IMG/VR virus record: IMGVR_UViG_3300046534_000322
Span: 1 to 30,457 of that record
DNA length: 30,457 nt
Direction: 5' to 3' (one strand)
Origin: a virus
The translations under genes and the position numbers were made by a program. The notes below the pieces were generated by a model. That model ran no database searches and had not been told where the DNA came from. It saw only the letters and a program-made list of their open reading frames with translations. This document shows positions 1 through 7,476 of the stretch, piece after piece (the first letter of the stretch is position 1; every line of letters begins with the position of its first letter).

Positions 1-1420
1 ATTTAGACACATCAGCACCAGCTCCTTGGTTTTCTATGTTTAAGAAGTCAGTCATCATTTTAGCTTTGTAATGTCTGCCTAGAGGAGTAGAACCTAACTT
101 GACTTTACGCCACTTAGCTATGCCTTCCTGCTGCCACTTAGTTATCTCTTTCCAAAGATTAGACCAGCGTGTTTTAATGCTAGAAGCTTCACGATGGCTT
201 AACACTACAGAAGCTATTTGCATCATAAACCCTATAAACATGTCAACACCGCCTCCGTACAACAGGCCGAAGTTAGCGCCTTTAGAATACAGTCTATGCA
301 TAGAAGTGAAGTCTTCACCGAACAACATCTGAGCAGTAAAGCTGTGAACATCTACGCCTTGTCTAAACATCTTAACCATCAACAGCACATTTAATATCGC
401 TGCAATAGTTCTAAGCTCAAGTTGAGCATAATCAGCGTAAATAATAACACGACCACTATCCGGAGCATAACCAAACACGCCTTTAAGTGCTCTTGGGATT
501 TGCTGAATATTATCATCATCAGAAGTAAGACGTCCGCTACGAGCAGAAGGCTTAAGCTTGCCATAAAGATAGGCTCCACAAGCATTGTATTTCTCCAAGA
601 AATTAATAAGTTTAAGAAGCTTACGCCTCTTGCGAATTCTACCTGCCTTAATTCCTTTCTCAGATGATTCTAAACATCCATTGTCAGGAGCTAATTGCAG
701 TATAGACAGAGCTTTATCGTCAGACTTAGTAACGTCTAACCATTTCCTAACTTGCTGCCAAGAGTTTACATTTATAGGCACAGGATTGGCGTCAAGTTCT
801 ATTATAGACTCATTAAGCTTAATCTCTAGTAAGTATTGGTCAATAGGCATGCCGTTATTCTGTATCTCAAGACACGTTCTAACAGTAGCAATATCTAGCT
901 GGTAGTTTATATCTTCTATAGCAACTACTATCTTATCCCACACTTCTGGCATATGGTAAACATCTAGCGCAGCATACAGCTTTTGTTGTTCAGTTAAGAC
1001 ACCAGACCAGTTAGACTTCTGAAGAACTTTTTTATCTAAGTTTTCATTCTTGTAAGGGTCAAACCCTAAAACTTCTAACAACAAAGAATCTAATGTGTAA
1101 GACTCCATGTGAGGAAGAGCTATTCTAGCTAATAAGAATGTGTCTTCAAAGTGCTCAGGTATCCAAGGCATTTTAAGCATAGTCTGCACACAAGTTAAGT
1201 CATAGTGTGCGTTATGCCAAACAGTGTTTTTATTGAGCATAGCCATCAGTTTGAATCTTTCAGGGTCACGTACTAATAACGCTTTATCCCATCCAGCTTG
1301 CATGACCTGAAGCATGACAATACGGCCATAAAGACCGTCTGTCTCAGAGTCAGAAAAGATGAGCTTAGAATAATCTATAGCTCCATCTAATTCTTCCAAA
1401 CTGACTACATCATAAATCAA
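1..1420 (-). CDS. Family A DNA polymerase with 3'-5' exonuclease (partial, 3' end outside window)
   Basis: This is the replicative DNA polymerase of the phage; about 473 codons are visible and the C-terminal part runs off the left edge. The DEDD exonuclease motifs can be read: DSETDG (D24, E26), WHNAHYD near residue 67 and YAALD near residue 150. Polymerase motif A is ADYAQLELR near residue 325, and the O-helix motif is RLYSKGANFGLLYG near residue 380. The visible end reads ENQGAGAD, just before the palm motif C. No ATG lies before the exonuclease motif, so I place the start at a TTG that overlaps the stop of the upstream gene by 3 nt, with AAGGGA about 9 nt before it. It is last in view of the ssb operon. 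Function is secure; the start codon is less so. Confidence 0.93.
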   Translation of the reverse strand, partial: MIYDVVSLEELDGAIDYSKLIFSDSETDGLYGRIVMLQVMQAGWDKALLVRDPERFKLMAMLNKNTVWHNAHYDLTCVQTMLKMPWIPEHFEDTFLLARIALPHMESYTLDSLLLEVLGFDPYKNENLDKKVLQKSNWSGVLTEQQKLYAALDVYHMPEVWDKIVVAIEDINYQLDIATVRTCLEIQNNGMPIDQYLLEIKLNESIIELDANPVPINVNSWQQVRKWLDVTKSDDKALSILQLAPDNGCLESSEKGIKAGRIRKRRKLLKLINFLEKYNACGAYLYGKLKPSARSGRLTSDDDNIQQIPRALKGVFGYAPDSGRVIIYADYAQLELRTIAAILNVLLMVKMFRQGVDVHSFTAQMLFGEDFTSMHRLYSKGANFGLLYGGGVDMFIGFMMQIASVVLSHREASSIKTRWSNLWKEITKWQQEGIAKWRKVKLGSTPLGRHYKAKMMTDFLNIENQGAGADVSK

Positions 1421-1836
1421 AGTTTTGCAATCCCTTGAAGAGTTACTACAGCGTCCTTGCCTAGACGACCTTCAAGCTCTTCTTGAAAAGCTCTACGTGT
1501 CTTTTCAAACTCTAGCTTGTTAACCTGCTTCTTGACGCCAGATTCTGCCAATTTGCATTTTTCATAGTAGTCTAAATCAACTTTAGACACTACCCATTTA
1601 TACTCGTACTTGTTATCTACTTCAGATATGTCAAGAATAGACTCTACGCGTACAACTTTAAAACCAGTAGGTGACTCGACAACAACAAGGTCATCAGGCA
1701 ACAACTCTAGAGTTGTTTTGTAAGTGTAAGTCTTAGTGCTTTCTTGGTTTAAGGCTTGATTTGATTCATCCATAAAACGTACAGTTACAAATTTAAAAGC
1801 GTCGTTTTGAGAAAGTATAAGATTTGCAGTATTCAT
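1417..1836 (-). CDS. Hypothetical protein between ssb and polymerase
   Basis: A 139-residue soluble protein of unrecognised family. The middle, DDLVVVESPTGFKVVRV near residues 48-64, looks like a small beta-barrel (KOW/SH3-like) strand pattern. The C-terminal third is charged and probably helical (KLEFEKTRRAFQEELEGR). A GGAG ribosome site precedes the ATG. Its stop overlaps the likely TTG start of the DNA polymerase, which suggests translational coupling, and it follows the single-stranded DNA-binding protein. An accessory replication role is plausible from context only; no catalytic motif is visible. Confidence 0.8.
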   Translation of the reverse strand: MNTANLILSQNDAFKFVTVRFMDESNQALNQESTKTYTYKTTLELLPDDLVVVESPTGFKVVRVESILDISEVDNKYEYKWVVSKVDLDYYEKCKLAESGVKKQVNKLEFEKTRRAFQEELEGRLGKDAVVTLQGIAKL

Positions 1837-1872
1837 TTGTTAGTCTCCATTGACTATAGTGTTAAATTAGGT

Positions 1873-1896
1873 GGTAGACTACTAGGCGGTCCTACC
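1873..1896 (-). other. Possible intercistronic hairpin
   Basis: Between ssb and the next gene, GGTAG (1873-1877) can pair with CTACC (1892-1896), with two or three further pairs across a one-base bulge. There is no T tract, so it is not a standard terminator. It may be an mRNA-stability or processing hairpin below the highly expressed ssb, or chance. Confidence 0.25.
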
Positions 1897-1936
1897 AGCG
1901 CTCTTCATAGGATATACTATAGTTGCATATCAGAAC

Positions 1937-2593
1937 TTATAAACGAAGCTTCTTACCTTGAGGAGCAGGGGCAGCTTTTTCTTCACCTTCCCAGCCTTCA
2001 TCGCCAGTCCAGCCACCGTCTTCATCATCTTCATCATCAGGCTCGTAATTATCGCCGTCGCCTTCGTATTCGACCAGCTTTGAGATTTTAATTGAGTTAA
2101 GGTATAAAGTTATACCTGCATCAATTATAGTTTTGCCTTTAGGGTCCATAGTTGTATAGATGCCCATAGCGCCAGATATTTGACCTATTGTACTGTTACC
2201 GATTTTAACTCCGTCAGGCAACTCAACTTTATTAGCTTTAGAGTTGTATATCTGGATTTTCTTCGGCGAGCCGTCAGGATAAGTAGTGCCAGTTTTAAAA
2301 GCCATAGAGAGACGAGTTTCATCTACTTCATATATGTCTTTACCATCTTCATCTTTTTCTTCTGTTTTGATTTTGTAAGGGTACAAGCCATTAGACTTGC
2401 GTTCTTTTCTAAAACCTTTAGGCTTGTTTTCTTCCCAAAAAGCTTCAATTTCAGCGACTACTGGGTCGTCTGCTGAGATTACAGAATTAGCTACGTACTG
2501 AAGAACTCCGGATAAGTTTTCTTTGCCTTCGCCTTCGATAGTAGCCCATTCAATTTCGCCTTTCGGAGATGTAAACTTCTTTGTTACTGCCAT
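1937..2593 (-). CDS. Single-stranded DNA-binding protein
   Basis: A 218-residue protein that resembles phage ssDNA-binding proteins of the T7 gp2.5 / Enc34 (DUF2815) type. The N-terminal 170 residues look like an OB-fold domain (for example YPYKIKTEEK, GSPKKIQIYN, GITLYLNSIKI). The C-terminus is a strongly acidic Asp/Glu/Gly tail from about residue 175 (EPDDEDDEDGG), the usual docking tail of phage SSBs for polymerase and helicase. Unusually, it ends in a short basic tip (GKKLRL) rather than an acidic or aromatic end. AGGAGT precedes the ATG with a 9-nt spacer. It has its own promoter of the repeated class and is followed by the polymerase genes. Role confident, exact family moderately so. 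Confidence 0.85.
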   Translation of the reverse strand: MAVTKKFTSPKGEIEWATIEGEGKENLSGVLQYVANSVISADDPVVAEIEAFWEENKPKGFRKERKSNGLYPYKIKTEEKDEDGKDIYEVDETRLSMAFKTGTTYPDGSPKKIQIYNSKANKVELPDGVKIGNSTIGQISGAMGIYTTMDPKGKTIIDAGITLYLNSIKISKLVEYEGDGDNYEPDDEDDEDGGWTGDEGWEGEEKAAPAPQGKKLRL

Positions 2594-2635
2594 TTTGTAT
2601 GACTCCTGATTGTGTTGGTGTATTCCAACAGTTTA

Positions 2636-2680
2636 ATTATACCGTGTATCGGCAATTTATTAAATTCAATTTTGTTATAT
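2636..2680 (-). promoter_or_regulatory. Phage promoter of repeated class, copy E (ssb)
   Basis: On the minus strand a perfect TATAAT (2636-2641) lies 18 nt below TTGAATTTAA (2660-2669), a diverged form of the GTTATTTATT element of the other copies. An ATATAAC half-site lies just upstream (2674-2680), overlapping the stop of denV. The ssb start codon lies 43 nt downstream of the -10 box. It is the most diverged of five copies. Confidence 0.55.
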
Positions 2681-3082
2681 ATTATGCAATAATTGAATAT
2701 AATAGTCTTTTTTTACTTTTACTTTATTAAGAGTATAAAAAGTAGGCTTCTCAACTACTTTAGCTGATAGCCTGACTAGATTTGTTATTTTATCTTGTTT
2801 CGTAGGCTCCCAATCATCGTTCAATGATATGGGGTGAGGTTTATATAATTTTTTTGTGGGATTATACCCTCGAATAATTAATTCATCGTAGAGACGTTCA
2901 CAGCGATTAGCTAAATAAAGACCTTTGTCATAAAAGAACTTTACATGACCTTCGCCTAGCGTATACTTACCGTAGTCTAGCATACCTCTTGACAGTTTAC
3001 TAACACGAGTAATTTCACGGTACTCAATAAACAAGTGTTGGTCTGCTAGGTCTTCAACAGGTATGCAATTTATTCTAGTCAT
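2675..3082 (-). CDS. denV: Pyrimidine-dimer DNA glycosylase / AP lyase (T4 endonuclease V family)
   Basis: A 135-residue homologue of T4 endonuclease V, which starts base excision repair of UV-induced cyclobutane pyrimidine dimers. The N-terminus MTRIN, then LADQHLFIEYRE, places the nucleophile Thr2 and the catalytic Glu23, and also Arg22 and Arg26, at the same positions as in T4. GHVKFFYDK near residues 45-53 matches GHVTFFYDK of the family. The end differs: the T4 WYKYY aromatic segment is replaced by PTFYTLNKVKVKKDYY, so the DNA-contacting C-terminus has diverged. Length (138 in T4) is typical. It sits between two promoters of the repeated class, so it is transcribed as its own unit and into ssb. 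Confidence 0.95.
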   Translation of the reverse strand: MTRINCIPVEDLADQHLFIEYREITRVSKLSRGMLDYGKYTLGEGHVKFFYDKGLYLANRCERLYDELIIRGYNPTKKLYKPHPISLNDDWEPTKQDKITNLVRLSAKVVEKPTFYTLNKVKVKKDYYIQLLHNI

Positions 3083-3112
3083 TAACTTTTCCTTTGATTA
3101 AGTCGACTATTT

Positions 3113-3159
3113 ATTATAACAAGGTTTTGATGATTTAATAAATAACTAATTGATATAAC
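3113..3159 (-). promoter_or_regulatory. Phage promoter of repeated class, copy D (denV)
   Basis: The minus strand has TATAAT (3113-3118), an 18-nt spacer and GTTATTTATT (3137-3146), with a GTTATATC half-site upstream (3152-3159). The upstream dyad is reduced to one arm and is 8 nt closer than in copies A and B. The denV start codon lies 31 nt downstream of the -10 box. Confidence 0.7.
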
Positions 3160-3170
3160 GTTATTCTATT

Positions 3171-3488
3171 TTAATCTATCTCTTCACCGCACTCATCACA
3201 CTCTAGTCTGCTACTCTCACAGTTACTACAAGGAGGCATACTTGTAGCACTGCAATAGCAAGGCTCTTGTGTGAGTGCTATAGTACCTCCGCACTCACAC
3301 TCACCACCTTCTTCAAGGCTCCTTAGTTCTTGCTCAAATAAAACAGCGTAAACTACTCCGTTAGTAGCATCAACACTAACCATGTTGTTTACTACACTTC
3401 TAACAGTAGTAACAAAACCAGAGTATGGTATACCAGCAGGCATCGGACCGTCAAGAGGAACTACTTTGACTCTGTCTCCTCTGTTCAT
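3171..3488 (-). CDS. Small protein with KOW/SH3-like N-terminus and cysteine-rich zinc-binding C-terminus
   Basis: A 105-residue protein. Residues 1-58 (GDRVKVVPLDGP, YSGFVTTVRSVVNNMVSV) have the strand pattern of a KOW/SH3-like barrel. Residues 61-105 hold eight cysteines in CxC and CxxC pairs (CEC, CYC, CSNC, CDEC), which would suit one or two zinc sites. Such an arrangement suggests nucleic-acid or RNA-polymerase binding, but no named family was recognised. Its ATG overlaps the stop of the Dda-like helicase by 4 nt (ATGA), so the two are translationally coupled. Confidence 0.78.
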   Translation of the reverse strand: MNRGDRVKVVPLDGPMPAGIPYSGFVTTVRSVVNNMVSVDATNGVVYAVLFEQELRSLEEGGECECGGTIALTQEPCYCSATSMPPCSNCESSRLECDECGEEID

Positions 3489-4786
3489 GGTGTGTATACC
3501 TTGTGTGATGCGCGGCTTATGCCTACGTATGTTAATGTTAAGTATAAATCAAAGTTACGTTCTGCAGCTATAGCTAAATCGTCAGTATCTAGTATAACAG
3601 TATGGAACGTTGAACCTTGACTCTTGTGTACAGTCATAGCATGAACAAAGTCCATACATACAACACAGTCATCGAAACTAAGAAACTCTCTCCAAGCTTT
3701 AGACCGCTCTCTAGCTAACTTGTGAGTGTAGTTAACTTTAGCCCAAGCTACTGCTTTGTAGCCTCTAAACTCATCTTCTATAGCTTTGTTACTAGCTACA
3801 GCGGCTCTTTGAAGCTCTTCCCTGAGTCTTTTAAAACGATAGTGACCGAAGACATAAGCAAATACAAATTCAGCACCGTCAGTGTCTTGAAACAGACCGA
3901 ACCCACAATTTTCTGACTCTATAAGACCTTCAAGAGTTTTAAACTTACTACCTAAGCTCAAAGGGTCAGTATAGTGTAAGTCTATACAGTTAACATCTTC
4001 TACACTGTGTTTAAACACATAGTGATGCTGAGTAGTAGGACTAAATACATCGTCGTCATTTGCTGGGAACGCATAGCCTTGAATTTTGTAGTTCAAGTCT
4101 TCTACGCGTTTGTTAGTGAAAGCTAGATACACCTTGTCAGGCTCTCTAAACCTTACTTTGTCAATGTCGATGCCTCTTTCAAAGAAGCCCGGTATAGACT
4201 CTAGAGGCTCTGGCTGTGCGACTTTATCTATATAGCTAATTAGTTTCTTCAGAGGAATTTGCAAAGGGTTGTCGTTGCGGTACTGCTTAGTTAACTTCTT
4301 ATGGTACTTGCTACCTTCAGCTTTAAGAGTCTGTTTATCTCCAACAGGTGGCAGTTGGTGATGGTCACCGTACGCAACTAATTTAAGTATTGGCTCACCT
4401 GTGTACATAGGGTCTTGACATGCACGTATGTCCATAGTGTCTTTATCACCGACCATACTATACTCGTCTAAAAACATGACACGAGGCTTTTCATCAGGCT
4501 TACTAGTCTGCATAGATGAGCTAACTTCAGACATCTTAACAGCACTAGAGTTAACAGTAGGACGCTTACCTAAGAAACTGTGCAGAGTCTGTACACGAGC
4601 AAATGTAGGTAACTTAGCTCTAAGTATACCACAAGCTTTGTGAGTGTAAGCGCAAACAACGTAAGGTATTTCATTGTCAATACAGTACTGCACGTCTTTG
4701 CGCATGTCAGTAGTTTTACCTGTGCCAGCAGCACCAGTAACAAACATATCCCAAGCTTCTGGGTCCTCTAAGAATTGCTTAAACAT
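3485..4786 (-). CDS. SF1B DNA helicase (T4 Dda / RecD-like)
   Basis: A 433-residue ATP-dependent 5'-3' type DNA helicase. Motifs in order: Walker A GAAGTGKT (18-25), DEYS motif II (107-110), GDHHQLPP motif III (140-147), VHKSQGST (386-393, UvrD_C_2/RecD-type motif V) and YVGISRAS (420-427, motif VI). The length equals that of T4 Dda (439). It would remodel forks or help strand exchange and origin firing during phage replication. AGGA precedes the ATG, and the start overlaps the upstream 76-residue gene by 8 nt. It is in an operon with a GHKL ATPase upstream and a zinc-binding protein downstream. Confidence 0.93.
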   Translation of the reverse strand: MFKQFLEDPEAWDMFVTGAAGTGKTTDMRKDVQYCIDNEIPYVVCAYTHKACGILRAKLPTFARVQTLHSFLGKRPTVNSSAVKMSEVSSSMQTSKPDEKPRVMFLDEYSMVGDKDTMDIRACQDPMYTGEPILKLVAYGDHHQLPPVGDKQTLKAEGSKYHKKLTKQYRNDNPLQIPLKKLISYIDKVAQPEPLESIPGFFERGIDIDKVRFREPDKVYLAFTNKRVEDLNYKIQGYAFPANDDDVFSPTTQHHYVFKHSVEDVNCIDLHYTDPLSLGSKFKTLEGLIESENCGFGLFQDTDGAEFVFAYVFGHYRFKRLREELQRAAVASNKAIEDEFRGYKAVAWAKVNYTHKLARERSKAWREFLSFDDCVVCMDFVHAMTVHKSQGSTFHTVILDTDDLAIAAERNFDLYLTLTYVGISRASHKVYTP

Positions 4787-5009
4787 CTATTATTCCTCTT
4801 GGGAAGTACTTAAGTATTTCAGGGCTCATATCTTCGTTTAAATAAGTAAAGCAGAATTTAGCACCGAAGTATTCAAAAGCTAAATCTCTGCCATGAGCAT
4901 GGTCTTTGCACTTTATCGCAGCTACACAGTTCTTATCAAAAGTTTTACCATTAACAGAGTGAGCGTGTATCTGACCGAAAGTCACAAATACTGTATTATC
5001 AGAAGACAT
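4779..5009 (-). CDS. Small hypothetical phage protein
   Basis: A 76-residue protein with no recognised catalytic motif. It begins with a strand-rich segment (TVFVTFGQIHAHSVNGKTF) and ends with AFEYFGAKFCFTYLNE and LKYFPRGIIDV. The pattern (NGKTFDKNCVAAI, FEYFGAKFCF, KYFPRG) resembles small conserved proteins that recur in phage replication operons. The start overlaps the GHKL ATPase gene by 11 nt and the end overlaps the helicase start by 8 nt, so it is embedded in a tightly coupled operon. Confidence 0.78.
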   Translation of the reverse strand: MSSDNTVFVTFGQIHAHSVNGKTFDKNCVAAIKCKDHAHGRDLAFEYFGAKFCFTYLNEDMSPEILKYFPRGIIDV

Positions 5010-6015
5010 CAGCAGCTCTCCAACCTTTAGACCTGTGAATTAGTTTTTCGAAGTTGTTTTGTTCGTCACGACGCATAAAGCGCTTGTTGTCTACAGCGAA
5101 TGTAGTTAAGAAGTTAAAAGGAGTGTTTGGGTCAGGTGGAGTAGGTGTTGTGTCAATTCCTGCGCCTTTAAATACACCGTAAGCTGAATAACCGAATGAC
5201 AAACCGCCTACCTTCTGACCTGTTTTGACTATAGGAACATCTCCATAAGTGTATGTAAATATGTTCTTAATCTTTGTCTGCATTTTAGGAGTGATGTAGT
5301 ACTCTAGCAGGCTAACGTCTTTAGCTTCGTTAATTAGCATATCAAATACTTGTTTAGGGTCTCCATAGTTTCCGTGGCCTACAGCTAAAGCTGTTGAAAT
5401 ACCGTCAACCATGTTTCTATCGCGGTTTAGCTCTATCGCATCTGGAGCAAAGTTGTAAGAGTGTGTTAGTTCTTTGTCACGGCATACAAATAAGCCATTG
5501 ACGTAGATATCTCCACCTTCACCAACTACATCGAAGTGTTCTGGCTTGCCTAAGAAACTACCGAAAGGAGTAAGCTTCTTCTGTATCTCGCTCTTATAAG
5601 AGTCTAACAGGTCACACGTGAAAATAGTGTCGCTAGAAGAGTATTCTAACACTTCGAATACTAGACAGAATGTATCCTCTCTTGTTATTTCATTAGTTCT
5701 GAATTGGCCAGATATTTTGCTTTTGCCAGTAAATATGACAGGATTAGTTTCAAGTCTTGTCAGTATCATCATAGCTAGTTTAAGACCTTCACCGTACTTG
5801 CCTATAGAACCATCGCTTTTCTGGGATACACCTAGTGTAAAACAATTTAAAGGTATTTCTGTGTCAAAAGTTTGAACTACTATAGCTTGGTTAAAAATTT
5901 CATAGCTCGCTTCGCAGTCTAAGTCTAACGCGTTTTGTGCAACTTCTCTAAGTGCTTCTAAATAGCCCCAATCAGAGCAATATTCGGCTGACATATTAAA
6001 GTCTAGTATTTTCAT
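4999..6015 (-). CDS. GHKL (Bergerat-fold) ATPase
   Basis: A 338-residue protein with an N-terminal histidine-kinase/Hsp90-like ATPase domain. The N box is EALREVAQNALD (E24, N28) and the G2 lid is GSIGKYGEGLKL (G75, G77). The G1 box is degenerate: where DxGxG is expected I see TFDTEIPLNC, keeping Asp51 but losing the glycines. The rest has no recognisable kinase, topoisomerase or MutL part. Phage GHKL proteins of this type are common but of unknown role; T4 RIIA is one distant example with a GHKL domain. The gene overlaps the 55-residue gene upstream (ATGA) and the 76-residue gene downstream. ATPase fold likely; role unknown. Confidence 0.85.
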   Translation of the reverse strand: MKILDFNMSAEYCSDWGYLEALREVAQNALDLDCEASYEIFNQAIVVQTFDTEIPLNCFTLGVSQKSDGSIGKYGEGLKLAMMILTRLETNPVIFTGKSKISGQFRTNEITREDTFCLVFEVLEYSSSDTIFTCDLLDSYKSEIQKKLTPFGSFLGKPEHFDVVGEGGDIYVNGLFVCRDKELTHSYNFAPDAIELNRDRNMVDGISTALAVGHGNYGDPKQVFDMLINEAKDVSLLEYYITPKMQTKIKNIFTYTYGDVPIVKTGQKVGGLSFGYSAYGVFKGAGIDTTPTPPDPNTPFNFLTTFAVDNKRFMRRDEQNNFEKLIHRSKGWRAADVF

Positions 6016-6179
6016 GGTCTGTACCTATTGTAAAGTTCTAAGTGTTGTAAAGATAACGCAGACACTATTAGCATTTCAGAACATTCTTCTTTGCCTCTAA
6101 GCCACGCTTGGTGGTCGTCTGACATTTCATGGTACCAATCACAAGATTTAAGTCTTGCTTCATACTCGTCTAATTCCAT
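6012..6179 (-). CDS. Small acidic hypothetical protein (55 aa), first gene of GHKL-helicase operon
   Basis: A short open frame, MELDEYEARLKSC to LYNRYRP, with a good ribosome site (AAGGA, spacer about 6) before the ATG. Its stop overlaps the ATG of the GHKL ATPase by 4 nt. The segment DWYHEMSDDHQAWLRGKEE resembles short conserved phage proteins with a DWYxxxSDDHxxWxxG pattern, of unknown function. It is the first gene after promoter copy A. Coupling, codon pattern and promoter position make it very likely real. Confidence 0.8.
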   Translation of the reverse strand: MELDEYEARLKSCDWYHEMSDDHQAWLRGKEECSEMLIVSALSLQHLELYNRYRP

Positions 6180-6195
6180 AATATTCCTTAAAATA

Positions 6196-6224
6196 TATCT
6201 AGAATATTCATTATATTCTAGATA
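6196..6224. other. Perfect 12-bp inverted repeat over the -10 and leader
   Basis: TATCTAGAATAT and its exact complement flank a 5-nt loop (12+5+12 nt). It covers the TATAAT box (6210-6215) and the expected transcription start of promoter copy A, and lies 17 nt from the start codon of the 55-residue gene. As DNA it could be an operator; as RNA a leader hairpin. No T tract follows, so it is not an ordinary terminator. Confidence 0.65.
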
Positions 6225-6262
6225 CGTATTTTAATAAATAACAATTTGTTATATGATATAAC
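6210..6262 (-). promoter_or_regulatory. Phage promoter of repeated class, copy A (GHKL-helicase operon)
   Basis: The minus strand has TATAAT (6210-6215), a 17-nt spacer, GTTATTTATT (6233-6242) and a perfect dyad GTTATATCATATAAC (6248-6262) directly after the MazG-like gene stop. The start codon of the 55-residue gene lies 31 nt below the -10 box. This is the most complete of the five copies. Confidence 0.75.
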
Positions 6263-6780
6263 TAAATTTTGTCTGCTCGAGCTACAGCGCTTTCGTTACT
6301 ATACTTGAAGCCTTCATAACGCTTGCCCAGTTTTTCTGTATTCGCAGCTTTAGCTCCAGCTTCGTTTATAGATAACATAAGGTAAATACCACTCAGAGTC
6401 GCTCTAAACTTTGAAGCCTTAGAAGCTACAAGCTCTAAGTCCAAAGGCTTATTGTAAAACAGATGAGGCTTTATACTGCCGTACAGGTCAGCAGCTGCTA
6501 CTGCTAGCATTAATAATGAGCATTGATTAATATGTTCTACAACTAAATCTAACTCTAGCTCTTGAATTAAGCCTTCAAAGTAGAATTCTACATCACCAGA
6601 CTCTTCTAGTATGTTTTTATCGTCTACTATAATTGCATTTACGCCTTCAATTAGTTCACCTACTTCTTCCATTATGCAAGCTGACATGTGAATTAAGGCA
6701 CACTTTTTAGGTGTCATTTCTGCTAATATAGCTTCACCGGGTTTTGCTAGTGTTCTTACCATTTCTGCGTGATTAATCAT
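6262..6780 (-). CDS. MazG-like nucleotide pyrophosphohydrolase
   Basis: A 172-residue all-alpha protein. EEVGELIE (residues 38-45) and EESGDVEFY (59-67) form the ExxE...ExxD metal site of the MazG/dUTPase all-alpha NTP pyrophosphohydrolase superfamily. The C-terminal KLGKRYEGFKYSNESAVAR matches the RY-GFS-E-A-R end seen in phage MazG-like proteins. It would hydrolyse (d)NTPs, or (p)ppGpp-like alarmones as proposed for phage MazG, to NMP and pyrophosphate. GAAGGAAG precedes the ATG. It is the last gene before promoter copy A. Confidence 0.87.
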   Translation of the reverse strand: MINHAEMVRTLAKPGEAILAEMTPKKCALIHMSACIMEEVGELIEGVNAIIVDDKNILEESGDVEFYFEGLIQELELDLVVEHINQCSLLMLAVAAADLYGSIKPHLFYNKPLDLELVASKASKFRATLSGIYLMLSINEAGAKAANTEKLGKRYEGFKYSNESAVARADKI

Positions 6781-6805
6781 GATACTTCCTTCGTTGTTGA
6801 GAGCT

Positions 6806-7108
6806 TTATTGCTCTAGGTTTTCTAGTATGTCTTGAACTTGCTCTGCTGCGCTTAACAGCTCATTCCTTATTCTGTCTACTTCCTGTTCAACAAAAGCTG
6901 CATAGTATAACATCGCAAATGCTTTGTTAAAATACCATGGTTTTGATATGACAAAACATAAATCTTTATCATTTCCAGCCTCTTCAACAGCCTGCTTTTT
7001 TACTTCGTCACTAACACGAGGCAAGCTTTTCTGTAGAGCTTTCATCCTCACATCAGCTGCGGCTTTTGCTTTAACTAGTATCTTACCTTCTAAATCTTTT
7101 ATGTTCAT
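6806..7108 (-). CDS. Hypothetical helical protein
   Basis: A 100-residue, mostly helical protein rich in Ala, Lys and Glu (ILVKAKAAADVRMKALQKSL, ELLSAAEQVQDILENLEQ). No membrane segment or catalytic motif is visible. A GAGGAAG ribosome site precedes the ATG, which shares a base with the stop of the upstream gene. It lies between the primase operon and the MazG-like gene. Unrecognised. Confidence 0.75.
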   Translation of the reverse strand: MNIKDLEGKILVKAKAAADVRMKALQKSLPRVSDEVKKQAVEEAGNDKDLCFVISKPWYFNKAFAMLYYAAFVEQEVDRIRNELLSAAEQVQDILENLEQ

Positions 7109-7476
7109 TATTTTCTTCCTCTGTTAAGTTTAATATACTTTTTAACAAACACTATTACCGAGCCAATCCAACCTTTTGAGCAATAGTAATTTACAGGCTG
7201 ATTACAAATTACTTCTTCTTTGTCCCATACGTATCGCTTATTAACATCAACACTTACTCTCATGCCGCCTCCTAATTGTACATTGACCTTGCATTTTTCT
7301 GGGCCGAATTTAATAAGCCCATCAAATCCCAAGCCATGTAAAGTATCCATATCAACTAGATATTCATTATTTTTATACTCCCCTAAATCACGAGTAACTA
7401 TAAATGTCATTGTAGAGTTGTCTTGCCCCTTTGTTACGTCAAATAAAAATTTATTAGGTTTTATTGTGTATGTCAT
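7108..7476 (-). CDS. Hypothetical protein
   Basis: A 122-residue, beta-rich protein (TMTFIVTRDLGEY, CKVNVQLGGGMRVSV, KGWIGSVIVFVKKYIKL). Three cysteines are scattered and do not make a clear metal site. The hydrophobic C-terminal stretch GSVIVFVKKYIKL is too short for a sure membrane helix. AAGGAAGG precedes the ATG. It overlaps its upstream neighbour by 4 nt and its downstream neighbour by 1 nt, showing operon membership. Unrecognised. Confidence 0.72.
   Translation of the reverse strand: MTYTIKPNKFLFDVTKGQDNSTMTFIVTRDLGEYKNNEYLVDMDTLHGLGFDGLIKFGPEKCKVNVQLGGGMRVSVDVNKRYVWDKEEVICNQPVNYYCSKGWIGSVIVFVKKYIKLNRGRK

Noticed and set aside
99-905. Plus-strand frames inside the polymerase gene
   Set aside because: They lie opposite a gene with all polymerase motifs and show no ribosome sites.
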